Of a stretch of DNA of 46,832 nucleotides, positions 32,001 through 43,542 are shown piece by piece. Source of the stretch: Tubiluchus corallicola (lineage: Eukaryota > Priapulida > Priapulimorpha > Priapulimorphida > Tubiluchidae); contig JAQGDQ010001333.1 in NCBI GenBank assembly GCA_030141605.1, positions 1 to 46,832 of the forward strand, in the 5' to 3' direction. Positions within the stretch are counted from its first letter, which is position 1. Each line of letters opens with the position of its first letter. The position numbers and the translations under genes are program-made. Below the pieces are notes generated by a model. That model had not been told where the DNA came from, made no database searches, and saw nothing but the letters and a program-made list of their open reading frames with translations.

Positions 32001-33468
32001 CTGCTTAAATCATAAATTAAACGTTTTATGAGTTTTATTCATATTTCTACGGATTAATTTCTCTCTGCTTGCGTGAAACCACCTATATATTTTACTCACC
32101 ATTGGCTAGCTCTAGCGGTTTCTCTTTCGTTAACGTTTAAGCCTACACTGTGGTTAAACAATAAACACTGCAGGCCAGGTCCCAGACGATCTTAAGAATT
32201 TTATCTAGATATTCACTCTGACTGCTGTAGCAACAAGTTGCACGCAGCTCTCACTTGATATAAACGGCTAGTATTTAATAGTCAGTCGGGAAGCAAAAAT
32301 GTGTATAATAATTACACTACTTACTTTACTAGTGCATTTTTAGAATCATTGTTTCAATTAATTTGGTTGCCTAAGAAGCATCTAAACGGTAAACCGCGAA
32401 AAAGTTTTCTTGCTTATGTTACGTGGATGCCGCCATGTTGTACATTCTCGCTGGCGCATGCTAGATTGGAACCCCACCGCTTACTCGTGCGACAAATGAA
32501 TGAATGTATGACATCATTGGGAACTGTTAACTGACTGCAATTAATAACTTTTGGAAAGTTAGTTATAAACCTAACCGTCTGAGTCCTACATCAAACGTCT
32601 CTGTGCAGCCATCGTACATTTTTTCTTTAAGGGATTTCCTGACATTGTAATCCAGAGATTTGAACCCCATTATTTGCTTGGCAACAAATATTTATCAGCG
32701 CCTTATTTTCTCGTGTCGTAACCATGATATAAACTGATTCGTTTCTTTATTGTTTTGCTCTGTGTACTGAGTGCTTTACACGTCACCTAACGTGGCTTTT
32801 TCCAGTTGATGATTAGCCGACATTGTTCCGGCATTTCATTTCTTGGCATGTAAAAGTTTTTCGAAAGTAAGATGCACAAACTAACTATATAAATTCACAT
32901 AACGTATTTTCGTCCTAATTTTGTTACGTAATTGTCGTGATGACAAAAGGTATAACAGTAGACTATACTTTAAACGTTTATTGATACTGAAGTTTCCACA
33001 GAAAAACAGGTAAAAATGATGTCTGCATATAATTTATTGTAAAAGCCAACTCGTAGTACAGAATATAGCAAAACTAGAGCAACCGTTCACTATTAGGTTA
33101 AACCAATTTTTAGAATAGGTAACAGATAGATAGAAGCCATATGTACTACAGTAATAGCGGTTTTACAGGTTATTAATCTAATTGCAAATTAAATGTAATT
33201 TTTTATGATTTTTGGTCGTTCACAACGACAATAATTATGAGGAGTTCAAATGATAATTGAATCTTTTCTTTTCGAATGCTGAAATGATTCTGTAGCTAAC
33301 TAATATACTGCCAATACGCTGATACAGACAAGCAACTGCAGTAATTAGTTGCATACTTTTGTTTTCATTGACACACATCATAGACATTAGCCGTAGTGCA
33401 ATAAGTTGTGCTTTCAGACATATTTCATATTTCAAGGATAATAATCCCGTCTTCCATCAATATTACAG
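32001..33468. other. USP1 intron 2, distal part
   Basis: No gene or repeat recognised. Frames at 32301 and 33235 lack support. Confidence 0.4.
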
Positions 33469-33635
33469 GAAAGTTCTGTTGCTGAGAATGCTAATCAGGA
33501 GACATGTACAATGAGGACGCCAGCATGGACGTTGCCCGAACAGCTGCTAGAGTTATTTGCTGATATGGAGAGAGCAGAACGGCAAAACTGTTCCTCTCCT
33601 GCTGTCTACCCACGTAACTTACTTTCCTCCCTTAG
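33469..33635 (+). CDS. USP1: USP1 exon 3
   Basis: Acceptor ATCAATATTACAG ends at 33468; donor CTTAG|GTGGGT at 33636. It encodes ESSVAENANQETCTMRTPAW through NLLSSLR, the segment between the Cys box and QHD box. It ends two bases into an arginine codon completed by exon 4. Confidence 0.8.
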
Positions 33636-33680
33636 GTGGGTACTTTTATTTGAAATGATAATACTTAGTTATTGTTGATG

Positions 33681-34206
33681 TTGGCATCCTTCTGTCTCGG
33701 AAGACAATGGAGTGTGCGCCAAGAGAGTCAGTTATTGATCACATTGATGGAGCTGCAGCATCGACTGTGGCTGAGCAGTGCGATCCTTGAACCACTGGAG
33801 TGGCCTCTACAGGGCGCACACCTGGGCAAGGTGTATGGAGATCCTGAGTTGCCTAGACAACAGGAACCCCCTCTCTTCCTTCCAGGTGTAGTCCAAAGGA
33901 AAGCGGAGCGATACGTTTGGCAGGTTGACTGTAGGAGCTGCCGGAGTCAGTGAGCATGCTGCACTGGTCCGCCTTCGGGGCTCCACTCCTGATTTGGAAG
34001 GTTTACTCCTCTACACATGGCCGTTGGGTCACTTGACCTCCTCCGCCCTCTAGCCGTTGGCTGCTTGTGTAGCTCTTCCTCCTAGTGTCAAGATACAGTG
34101 TGGGCATCCCGTAAGCCTACAGCACCTGGCATTCCTATCCACCCATCCAAGTACTAACTAGGCTCTACGTTGCTTAACCTCGGTGATCAGACGAGAACCT
34201 GTGTTT
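33681..34206 (-). mobile_element. 5S-rRNA-derived SINE-like element, second copy
   Basis: The 5S-like head lies at about 34110-34200 on the - strand (TCTCGTCTGATCACCGAGG; TAGTTAGTACTTGGATGGG). The body matches 24290-24722. It sits 45 bases after the USP1 exon 3 donor, antisense to the host gene. Confidence 0.75.
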
Positions 34207-34974
34207 TCAACGTGATTTGGCCGTAGTCTGAGTATTGACTAGTTTATAAGTAACAACATTTTGTGTAGAATTTAATAAATAATTCGTGTAGACATCGTTA
34301 ATATACCTTTAACTCCTTCAGAACTCTGTTGTATTTTTCAGCGGTTCCTGAAAAACTGCTCTCATTAAGCTAAGCAGCGATTACATTATATTTGTTAATT
34401 TTTGTAGGTTTCTACTCTTCACTTAATGGGTTTTTATGCCAAATTATAAACGAAATGCATTTGCTTACCTTAGACAAATTAAAAATTGATTTTGTTGAAA
34501 AAATTGAAAAAAAGTTTTCAGTAACTGCAGTGCTTGCAGTGTAACAAAGTACAGTATCACTTGTGTGAAATCGACTAATGCAGAGAATTTCAACTATCCA
34601 GATACAACACTATGATCGGTTGGTTTTTCTTGGACCTCAGTTCTCTAGCGCTACAGCAAACAGGCGATCAATAAATTAGTGTATATGAACACGCAAGTGT
34701 ACACAACACTAAGCTACTCAATAGGCTGAGTCAGAGTGCATGAAAAGGGCGTTTTTCTTAATTTTATCCAGTTAAAATTGTCTAAACGATTGGATAGCTG
34801 AGATTCTCCTGAATAGGACAGTTTCTAATTTGTAATCATTTAGTTATGTCTGTGTTCATACAGTAGCAGAAAAGTTATAGGTCTTATAAGACCTATTTTG
34901 AATGGTGCGGTCCTGAAGGAGTTAAGAAAAAATTGAATAAATACAAATCGAATGATTTTATGTATGCTTTGCAG
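34207..34974. other. USP1 intron 3 remainder
   Basis: AT-rich; nothing recognised before the exon 4 acceptor. Confidence 0.4.
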
Positions 34975-35075
34975 ATATTTGAGTCCTCAGTATGAGGGCA
35001 ATCTACAGCATGACGTTCAGGAGTTGTTGCACTGCATTCTGGGACATTTACAGAATACAGTTGATCAGATCACAG
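34975..35075 (+). CDS. USP1: USP1 exon 4: QHD box
   Basis: Acceptor ATGCTTTGCAG ends at 34974; donor ACAG|GTTTGT at 35076. With the two bases of exon 3 it reads RYLSPQYEGNLQHDVQELLH then CILGHLQNTVDQIT. This matches the conserved YEGYLQHDAQEVLQCIL of vertebrate USP1. It ends in phase 1. Confidence 0.9.
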
Positions 35076-35235
35076 GTTTGTTTCACGATTTACAATTCTT
35101 CACCAGGCCTAGCTAATAGATTGGGTGTTTTTTTAATTTCTAATTTCACTTGCATCAAGATTTTCGCACTGTTTGCTCAAGGGCACTTTTATTGATTTTG
35201 TGCGGTTATAGAATTACGGAAGTATCATGGAATTA

Positions 35236-36296
35236 CTGTAAGTCCTCGCTTTAACGACCCCCTGTTTACCGACATTTCGTTTTAATGACGTTGAACATTT
35301 GATGCGTTTTTCTCACTTAACGATGCATGTTTCATTTTAACTACAATTTACTTTTCTCACAGCCATGTTTTATTTTATCAACAACTTTTTTTACCTAATG
35401 TGAAACATTAAAATGGTACATATTGCATTATTCTATTGTAAAACGCATTAGTAACACAAACAGCGCAATTATTATGATGTTCTTGCTTCCTGACTGACTA
35501 CGTACTTCTACTGAGTATGTTTGTATCAAGTGAGATCTATTTACCGATTTATATGCCTCCAGACACCCGAGTTTAAACTTTATGCCAAGTTTTGTCTGCA
35601 ACATGTTGCTATAACAACCAGATTGAAATTGTCTGAAAGTTGTTCCATGCAGGGCTTGGCTTTCACTATGCATAACTGCTAACTGCCTGTATATATGTTT
35701 TAATGAACGAGAAGTCACTAACAACTCTAGCTGTACATTGGTAAGAATGATAGTTGGTTTCAAGCAAGCAGAAAATAATTAATCTGCAAAAACACGAGTA
35801 AAACTCGTAAAATATTTGATGTATATGATGTAAGCAGCATTGATTTTTGCCTCTGGAACGTATCTCTTATATTAATATTCTTGGTATATATATTTATTTA
35901 TTTATTTATATATATATAAGATTCGAGGCTACAGCCCGGACGAGGGCACCATTTGCGGCGATCTATATATCAAAAGAAAGGTCTCGATCTAGTGTCGTCT
36001 CATTGGGGGTTTATTTTTTCGAATCGGGCCCACCGCGAGGAAGGGGGGGGGCGAAAAACTTCCAAAAATGGCCATTTCTCGGCCGTTTTTTGCAAAAGTT
36101 ATACAGCTGAGATGTAGAGAACGGGAATGGGCCAGGGTGGTGCTGGCTATGGATAGATACCCCATTCAGCGGTGGGTGTAGTAGGCATATTTAGAATCTC
36201 AATTATTTTACATTACTTTCTATGGAAGTCTTGGTTTCGTTTAACAACGTTTCACTTAACGTCGCGTTTTGCTGAAACTCATTAGCATCGTTAAGC
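35236..36296 (+). mobile_element. TA-flanked DNA transposon relic, right end cut by a Penelope-like insertion
   Basis: It begins CTGTAAGTCCTCGCTTTAAC after TA. The right side contains the reverse of the 31869 family (CATTAGCATCGTTAAGC) but lacks the last terminal bases, where the Penelope-like sequence begins at about 36297. It holds a GC-rich inner segment at 35925-36190. Confidence 0.55.
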
Positions 36297-36590
36297 AGTT
36301 AAATTCCTTTAACTTTATTTTCAAACACTTAGCTATTTGTTACTGTGTCAATTTCTGCTCTACAGGTCTGCTTAATTCTTACCTATTTGGCTTTTGTAAA
36401 TACACAATTTGTGCAAAATGTTTTATACTGTAGGTTCTGCTTATATAAACTGGTTGTATGTTTGTAAAAATTTACGACTGAAGACGACAGCAGTAACTCT
36501 ATCGAAGCGTTTGACATGATTTTTAACTATGTAAATTAAAAATTTTTAATAAAGTTGCGATGTTTTAACTATAAATGTTTTTAATCGCCG
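36297..36590 (+). mobile_element. Penelope-like 3' remnant
   Basis: It starts within the SIPLTLF codons (AATTCCTTTAACTTTATTTT) and continues through the 3' segment to TTAATAAAGTTGCGATG. It includes the degenerate CTGAAGACGACAGCAGTAAC...ATCGAAGCG motif. Confidence 0.6.
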
Positions 36591-36599
36591 GTAGTAAAA

Positions 36600-36825
36600 A
36601 AATGGTTGCTTGCGGTCAGTTAACCGTTCCCGATGATGTCATACTTATAACCAAATAACATATACACTTGACGAACTAATATGAAGACATTTTGTAACTC
36701 TGACCACATTATATAATCATAGAAATTTACTATTTCTTCAGTATGTGAATTAAACGTGAAGCCCTTTGAATGTTTTTGAACAACAAAGTTTAATTTATAA
36801 AGAAATACCTGCAATTACCCCCTCC
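36600..36825 (+). repeat. Dispersed repeat copy
   Basis: GTTAACCGTTCCCGATGATG through AAAGAAATACCTGC resembles 28590-28765 and 30404-30590 in the same gene. Confidence 0.6.
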
Positions 36826-36890
36826 GAATCGTGCCATGTTTACTCACACATCGTGGAATCACCACTTGCACAAACGTTTGTATTTTTCAG

Positions 36891-36926
36891 CTGTTATGCT
36901 GCCAATATACACCTGCTATATGGCAG
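36891..36926 (+). CDS. USP1: USP1 candidate 36-nt microexon (exon 5)
   Basis: A strong acceptor GTATTTTTCAG and a perfect donor GCAG|GTAAGT bracket 36 bases. In phase 1 they read AVMLPIYTCYMA, keeping the frame between exons 4 and 6. Its removal also keeps frame, so it may be alternatively included. There is no homology support for the peptide. Confidence 0.5.
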
Positions 36927-37718
36927 GTAAGTAATTATATCTGGTGTCGAAAAAATTGAATTTGATGCCAAATAGCCTTAAAGAGAGGGAGAGTCTGTCC
37001 TGATGGTGCACTGTTAACACTAATTTATGCCTAATTTATTTTAGTCAGAAAGGTTGCATACGCTTAAACCTTAGTGGGTATTGATTGACTTGCTCTTACC
37101 TGTGATTTTGCATTAATTGTGCTGTGAAAATAATCCAGTCAAAAATAGTCATTAGAGAAACATAACGATTTGTATAAATTGTGGTCACACTAATAATACA
37201 CTTTATTAACAAAATTCAAATTTAACTGTTGCACTTTACGTTTCAAATTAAGTTAGAAATCATAACAAAAATAATCACATAATTCACAGCACTTTAAATG
37301 AGTAATCTCACATACAGGCCTATATAAAAAACAAGAAAAAGGGGAAGACCCTTTTGTGGCACCTGCTGATAGGTGGTCACTGATCAGCGGTGACACTTCC
37401 TCTTTATAGGCAAGGTTAACTAAACGCATGGTTACACATGCATGAACGAAGCATACGATCTAAATAATATTGTAAGGCCACCAAAGAAGCCAGGCTTGGT
37501 TTAAAGTGGATTTTCCGACATCTGGCTGCATCGTGAGAAGTTAATGTAACAGAGTATCAACAAGCAAAAATCTCCTTGTGGAATTTTGTTGGTGTTAAAA
37601 TGAAATTATTTTTCGTACTTCAAAATAGGGTAGGATATGAAAAGTCGTCCCATTTTCCTTAGAACATAACGTTAGTTCACGTTTAATTTTGCTTAATATT
37701 GCTTAATAATGCTTTCAG
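36927..37718. other. USP1 intron 5
   Basis: No recognised feature besides short AT-rich tracts. Confidence 0.4.
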
Positions 37719-38438
37719 GTAATTTTTCATTCAGTGAAGACGAACTGAATTGTAGTGACTGCAGTGAAACGGATCATTTGTCTTGTAATGCAGCAATGTC
37801 TATAACACCTGTGTACCAAAAAGACAGCAAGAGTGTTATGAAAAACTGTTCACCAAAGAATAAGAGTGATCATAACAACAAATTACCTGAGTCTGTTCCA
37901 TCACTTCAGTCAAATCATAAATGTGATATATCACTCCACTGCGCTCATCCTAATCAGTCGAGAGAACCCTGTACTTCAGTTGCCGCAAAAAGTGGAGGTT
38001 CTACTAGGAAATGCACCGTTATGCTAGAAAAGCTGTCTTCGGAAAACGCCTCTCCCGGATGTTCTTCCGATAAATCTCCGGAAGATTTGGAGGCGTGTGC
38101 TAAAGACAGTGCAACTAGGACTTCATACAACCGTAAACGTACAAAACCTCTGCTTACCTGCTCTACGCAACCTAAAAGTAAGTCATCGCGATTGTTGACG
38201 AATTCATCGTCTTGCGGCGACATTGTTAACAGTATTGATCAGTGGAACCTCGTGGAGACTGCCGTCAGTTCCGTGAAATTTGCTAGTGGCAATTTCATAC
38301 AGGATCTGTTTCACGGACAGATGCTGTTCCGCACTCGATGTGCGGAATGTGAGAGTTATTCGGAACGACGTGAAGCTTTTCAGGAGATTGGTGTTCCCGT
38401 GCAGCCGGGTCCGGAAAAGTGCGATCCAGACAATGATG
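37719..38438 (+). CDS. USP1: USP1 exon 6: linker and zinc/fingers half
   Basis: Acceptor AATGCTTTCAG ends at 37718; donor GATG|GTGGGT at 38439. It encodes 240 residues. A serine/asparagine/lysine-rich insertion with basic stretches (NRKRTKP, QPKSKSSR) may hold a nuclear localisation signal. It is followed by the conserved FHGQMLFRTRCAECESYSER and FQEIGVPVQ. The CxxC is the first half of the USP zinc ribbon. Phase 1 at both ends. Confidence 0.88.
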
Positions 38439-38559
38439 GTGGGTTTCTGTTTTTATCTGAGTAATATCTTGATTTGAATTGTATCTACTCCCTACACTTG
38501 CTGCTCCACGTTTCTGCACAAATTTTAAATATTATCACCTCGTGTTGCTTTACGTACAT

Positions 38560-39030
38560 CAGGGGTGTGCAAATTATCTGACTAGCCGGGCCACATTAAA
38601 CTTTCCCGCAATTCCTGCGGGCCACAGGCAGTTTGATCAAGGAGCCAAGTACAGAAAGGCCTAATAACAATTTTTTTGCATCCGACCTGCGTACTACACT
38701 CAAGAAACTATTTTAGAAGTTTTTAAAATTTATATTACAAACCATATATTTCTACTTTCAGGACAGATAGTGGTAATTTCATTACAATGCATATTAGTAA
38801 CGTGTATCACACAGTCTGTATAGTACAGTGTTGTTAAGCTACAACCATCTTGTAACGGTTAATGGCATCCGATCTAGTAGAAAAAACTACCCGCACTATC
38901 TTTGGGATCGTGGCACGGACTTCAGCTGGATACACTCAATTAATCGCCCAGGCCGCACTTTCATTAGGTTGACAAATCTCTTTGCGGGTCGCACAATTTC
39001 TCTCGGCAGGCCGCAATTTGCACACCCCTG
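38560..39030. mobile_element. hAT-like MITE, 471 bp
   Basis: Ends are CAGGGGTGTGCAAATT and AATTTGCACACCCCTG, perfect 16-base inverted repeats. The 8-base flanks ACGTACAT and ATATACAT match at six positions, consistent with an aged 8-bp duplication. Interior GC-rich subterminal motifs (CGGGCCACA, GCGGGTCGCAC) resemble Charlie-type elements. Confidence 0.8.
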
Positions 39031-40057
39031 ATATACATCATATTGTTCACCGTACTTTTGCATATAAATTTTAGACCTGTTGAACTAAATTTTCTAAAAT
39101 CTCCTGTATTATTCAATTCAATAGATTTATTTCGCAATAAACATATACATATGCATTACATGTGCATCGATAATCAGTTTTTGTTGATACTAAATTATGA
39201 TACAATTCATGAATTCTGCGCTAGAGACCTAAGGAGCTAGCTTATGCTAGGCCACTAGAATTAGTTACGAGAAAAATTACAATATATTGCTAATGGTTAG
39301 TGTGAGTTACAGTGGGCGTTAGTAGTATTAATTTTCATAATTACGATGTAAACTGACGGTCGGTACAGAGAAATGATAAATGCTTTAACACATTCGTTAA
39401 GCATTTGTGGAGGAGGCAACACTTGTTTAGACTATATAGAGGAGGCAACACTTGTTTAGACTATATGGAGGAGGCAACACTTGTTTAGACTATATGGAGG
39501 TGCACATTGCAGATATATATACGGGTGGGAAGTAATAATAATATTATTATGCTAAAGACCCAACTCGCGATTTTTTCGAAATTTTTGTCAAACAGCCTGC
39601 AGAAACAACGTTCTAGCGGCGCCTGGTGGGACTCTCAAAAGGAGATATACGGCTCTTTAGAAGGAGGAAGAACGGGGCTACACGATGATGTAAGCTATAT
39701 GTTAGGACAGGTCCACCAAGAGGAGTGACGACGAGTTAATTAGATGTTCTATTTTTGGCAATTTTCGCTTGGAAAACTGCTGACGCAAAGCCATTGTTGT
39801 GACGTCATCCATTATACTCTGCCTGTAACTTTAATTCAGTAAAACCTGCTGCTGCGGCTTTGCATTAGGAAATAAACGAACACTGGGTAGAATGTTCGCG
39901 CACTGTTTATTATAAGTGTATTTATACGCAAAATTTTTTGCGGGGCCTTTGCTAGTAAAAATGTTATTATACTAGAGGGGAAGTTCTTGAAAATGAAAAG
40001 CAACAAATATTGTGCAAATTTAATATTAAATTTTGTGGTATAACATTCACTTTATAG
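39031..40057. other. USP1 intron 6 remainder
   Basis: It holds a 29-base tandem (GGAGGAGGCAACACTTGTTT) in three copies at 39409-39500. It also holds an unassigned 74-codon frame at 39507-39728 without family motifs. Confidence 0.5.
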
Positions 40058-40247
40058 AAGACAACATAATGCCAGAGCAACCAGAATGGATAACGTCGGC
40101 GGTGCATCAAGTAGAAACGCTTCGCGAGGATTGCAAATACTACTGCAACACGTGTCTACGTTACTGTGAAGCACAACGATTTGTTCATTATGAGAAAGTT
40201 CCGCACATTCTTACTTTACAGCTGAAAAGATTCTCTTCCTCTGGCGG
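40058..40247 (+). CDS. USP1: USP1 exon 7
   Basis: Acceptor TCACTTTATAG ends at 40057; donor GGCGG|GTGAGT at 40248. It encodes EDNIMPEQPEWITSAVHQVE, then DCKYYCNTCLRYCEAQR and LTLQLKRFSSSG. The CxxC completes the zinc ribbon and LTLQLKRF is the conserved strand before the His box. It ends in phase 2. Confidence 0.9.
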
Positions 40248-40715
40248 GTGAGTAGTAAGATTTCTGGCTTCAGTGGTTGTCTTCTACGAATACGAATTTA
40301 TTTCCACTAATGAACAATTACATCACAAGTAATGCAAAATGTAAAGTTCTTCAGTTTTGCCATGTGGCTGTATTTCACTCCAATCATTGAAAAGCATGGC
40401 TAAAAAACACTAAAAATCGCCCCAAAAGATTAATCGTGACATCGAATTACATGAACAAGATCATAATCGAATTGCAAAATTTTAAAATCGTCCGTCTCTA
40501 CACCTTGCTATAACGCCAAGTCTTTTGCAGCCCCAAAACAGTTTGAAGTAGGTAGTATCAAGAACTTTGTCTGTACATGTAATATTAATATGTAATTTTT
40601 GTTTTACCTAGAAACATAATTCATGAATTTAATTTTGTTAAAATGCTGTTATAGTTTTATTAGCTATGTGTAATGGTGTCTTTTTCAGACTAAAATTAGT
40701 AATTTTCTTATTCAG
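40248..40715. other. USP1 intron 7
   Basis: No recognised feature. An alternative acceptor TTTTTCAG at 40688 would add a few codons. Confidence 0.5.
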
Positions 40716-41331
40716 GTTGTTCGGCGGAGTGTCAAAACTAAATAACTTTGTTGCTACGCCACTCTTGCTCCCGTGTTTGCAGTATTCGTGTACAACAGCT
40801 GGCAACTATATACACACAAACTGTCAACATCAATTTGAACTCTATGCTGTAATCATGCACCAGGGCTGTTCACTATCCGCCGGACATTACATTGTGTACA
40901 TTAGGGCACCTGCAGACGGTTCGAAACCGACGCTTAACGAACGCAAATCTGAGCGATCCGCCGGACCGCGCTCGCCGATGATCGCCGACGTTCCGGTTTC
41001 CGATCAACTCGTTCCCAGTTCTGTTTACTCGAAAACTTCGGAAAAGTCTCATTCCGAGACAAATGGTGGTGCAGCCTGTGCAGAAGTCAACCTTACAAAT
41101 GGCCGAATTGACTGCGGAACAGGTGCTGCAGTGACAAGTTTTGACGATCTCAGTAGAAACGGCAGCGAAAGTCCCGCTTGCGACGGCGTTCGTGAAACGC
41201 TGTGGTACGAGTGCGACGACGATCACGTTAGTGAAGTGACACTGAAAGAGTTGAATCGGATCTTGTCCCGCGAAGGTGCCGGATCCATGACCCCATATTT
41301 ATTATTCTACGTAAAAACAGGAAGAACATGA
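40716..41331 (+). CDS. USP1: USP1 exon 8: His box and C-terminus
   Basis: Acceptor TTCTTATTCAG ends at 40715. It encodes LFGGVSKLNNFVATPLLLP, then FELYAVIMHQGCSLSAGHYI with catalytic His near residue 596. A polar insertion of about 100 residues follows, then LWYECDDDHVSEVT and TPYLLFYVKT before TGA at 41329-41331. The acidic DDD after WYEC is in the position of the third catalytic residue. Confidence 0.9.
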
Positions 41332-42849
41332 GAAAAGCGTTGATTTAGTTAATGTACAAGTTTCATGATTCGCCAAAAAATGTAGTGAAATGATAAACCT
41401 TCAACCAGTTTAGATGAATCAAGGTTCCTTTTCAGTTTCCTTCAAGGATGTGGAGTCGGTACATTAAATTCCTGACTCTGGTTCCGACTCCGACTCCTAG
41501 AATTTTAGAAGATCCAAGTCCGATTCTGAAGCCGGCTCCTAAAATTTTACATTCAGCTCCGACTCTTAAAATTTTAAGACTCCCAATTCCAGCTCCGACT
41601 CCTGCCTTTCAGTAATACTTTTAGTACTCTTAATGTTTAGCTACTTCTTATACTTGAACAATAATCTAGCTGCATAGATGCCAATACGAAAGTTTCCCAA
41701 ACTGGGACGTTATGCATAAATGCGTCAAAAGTTAAAAATAACTGGAGTTTGAGTTTGTCTATTTTTTGCCGACTCCTCTAACAATAAGGGTACTTCCAAG
41801 TCACAATCCGACTCCAAAACCCTAAGTTTTAACAACTCTGACTCCTTTAGCAGTAAATTTACTGCCGACTCCAACGTCACTGCCCAAGGTTTCCATGCAT
41901 TGTAAGTAAGAACGATTGTAAGTGGAACTTCATTTCAAACTCCTGGTAATCCTTCCCCGTGACCCTCCAAAACTTCGCTGCCCACATGTAACTGATTCTA
42001 AAATTCCGCGATGTTTTATGTTTTCGTTTAGCAAAAAATGCAGTTTAAAAACTTTGATGAATGAATGCATAAAAAACTGGGAACATTGCTTCCATTTTGT
42101 GCTTGTACTTAATTCAGACATTTCTAATTGTAAGTTTCCATTTACTATTAACTGATTATTATCTTCCTTACGACAATTTGACGCACGCTAAAGGGTAGTG
42201 CGGGGTTTGAGTTATTTTTTCAGGTAAATGAATTTTTTGACATTAATCCTTTTATTATTTGATTTTATTTCCTCCTGAGTTGAGAAATTGTAAATAAGTA
42301 TGTAATGAAATCGTAAAAATACGAACTATATATTATGATTGAAGATATTGCTTTGTGGAAATTTACCAAGTACTGTAACGTTGTCTATTTTCTTGCTCAT
42401 GACAAATTTTTCTAGCTGGTTTCTTACAGCCTGGGTTACCAACAGCTATTTGTGGTTTGTGATTCCATTTGCGAACAACAATCTGTTTGTGTTGCCCATG
42501 AAATAAATTAAGAACAACAGTGTATTTATTAATTAGCAATTGGAATCACAAACAACAGTCTGTCGCTTAGGTTGCGTGCAAATGTGAAACTACAAGTAGC
42601 GTTAATTTAGTAAATAAATGTGCACTCATATCTCGGTTGGCTGGACAAAAGCGGGGAGATGTCGGTTTGAATTTGCCGATTGTTCGTATTAACCGATACT
42701 AAGCTAATACAGTAGGCACCATTACACTCACGGTAATGTAGAATCAATCACCTAATTCAAAAACGTCTAGTACGGGACACTCCTGTGCAAATGTGTATAA
42801 AACCTGTCAGCAATGTACTCGAATAACTGCATCATTTTCTCTTATGTTT
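41332..42849. other. USP1 3' flank
   Basis: It includes a TCCGACTCC-rich dispersed repeat at about 41445-41880 with similar sequence at both ends (GTGGAGTCGG / CCGACTCCAA). No gene is recognised. AATAAA occurs near 42504. Confidence 0.5.
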
Positions 42850-43538
42850 TTATAGAGATATACATGTGGTTACACTGATGTAATGATGCAAACAATGTGA
42901 CAGCCTGCCAACTAGCGGTCTGGTCGTGAAACAACAGACTGTGTCCGTTGTGCGCGGCACTTTATAACGGTCCTGATTTTGTCCGATTCTTCCGATATCC
43001 ATGAAAGCGAGTTCCGAGATACGAGTGTAATTTTTGTTTCTTTCCATACATGCAAAGGTGAATGGCTCAATAACGTTCATTATTTGCAATATAAATGATT
43101 GGTCACCAAATAAAAAGTGGAAATTTTAAAATCGAAAAAATATAATTAAAAAAATTAGAATTTTGTTTATTTTTCTGAATCACGAGCAACAAATAACAAC
43201 CTCTTGCTACATTTTTCCTAACTTTTGAATTGTAATGCTGTAGGAACAGTTTAACCTGTAAACATAGTCAAACAACAACTGTACAGTTTTTAATGTAGAA
43301 TTTCTGTGACTGTTTTTCTTTTCAGACGATTCTTGAAACCTCTTTATCAGCATTTACGTTAGAATGCACAAGCATTACTGTTGCCAACTACATGTGTTAT
43401 TTCAAATGAAATGGATTCATGTGTTTCTTTGCGTACATGTGTGTATACATGATCATCTTTTTCAAATGTATTGTATTTAATTTACATTACACATAGTTAA
43501 TATGTAATAAATTTTTGTCCTATACTGGCAAGATTTGC
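42850..43538. other. Intergenic, USP1-NPRL3
   Basis: AT-rich; no gene recognised. The 79-codon - strand frame at 42850-43089 has no motif. Confidence 0.45.
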
Positions 43539-43542
43539 TTAA

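Larger units (their letters stand above)
28127..41331 (+). other. USP1: USP1-type ubiquitin-specific protease gene, complete
   Basis: Eight inferred coding exons join in frame to about 743 codons (2232 bases with stop), close to vertebrate USP1 (about 785). The order of features matches the family. These are the Cys box GLGNIGNSCFLNSVLQ (nucleophile near residue 96), QYEGNLQHDVQELLHCIL, FHGQMLFRTRCAECES with SERREAFQ, and a second zinc CxxC (YYCNTC). The series ends with the His box SLSAGHYIVYIR (His near 596), LWYECDDD and a C-terminal TPYLLFYVK. USP1 with UAF1/WDR48 removes ubiquitin from FANCD2 and PCNA in the nucleus. The long serine/asparagine-rich insertion in exon 6 sits where vertebrate USP1 also has an insertion. 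The diglycine autocleavage site of vertebrate USP1 is not evident. It is convergent with NPRL3 and divergent from the Ig gene. Confidence 0.9.
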
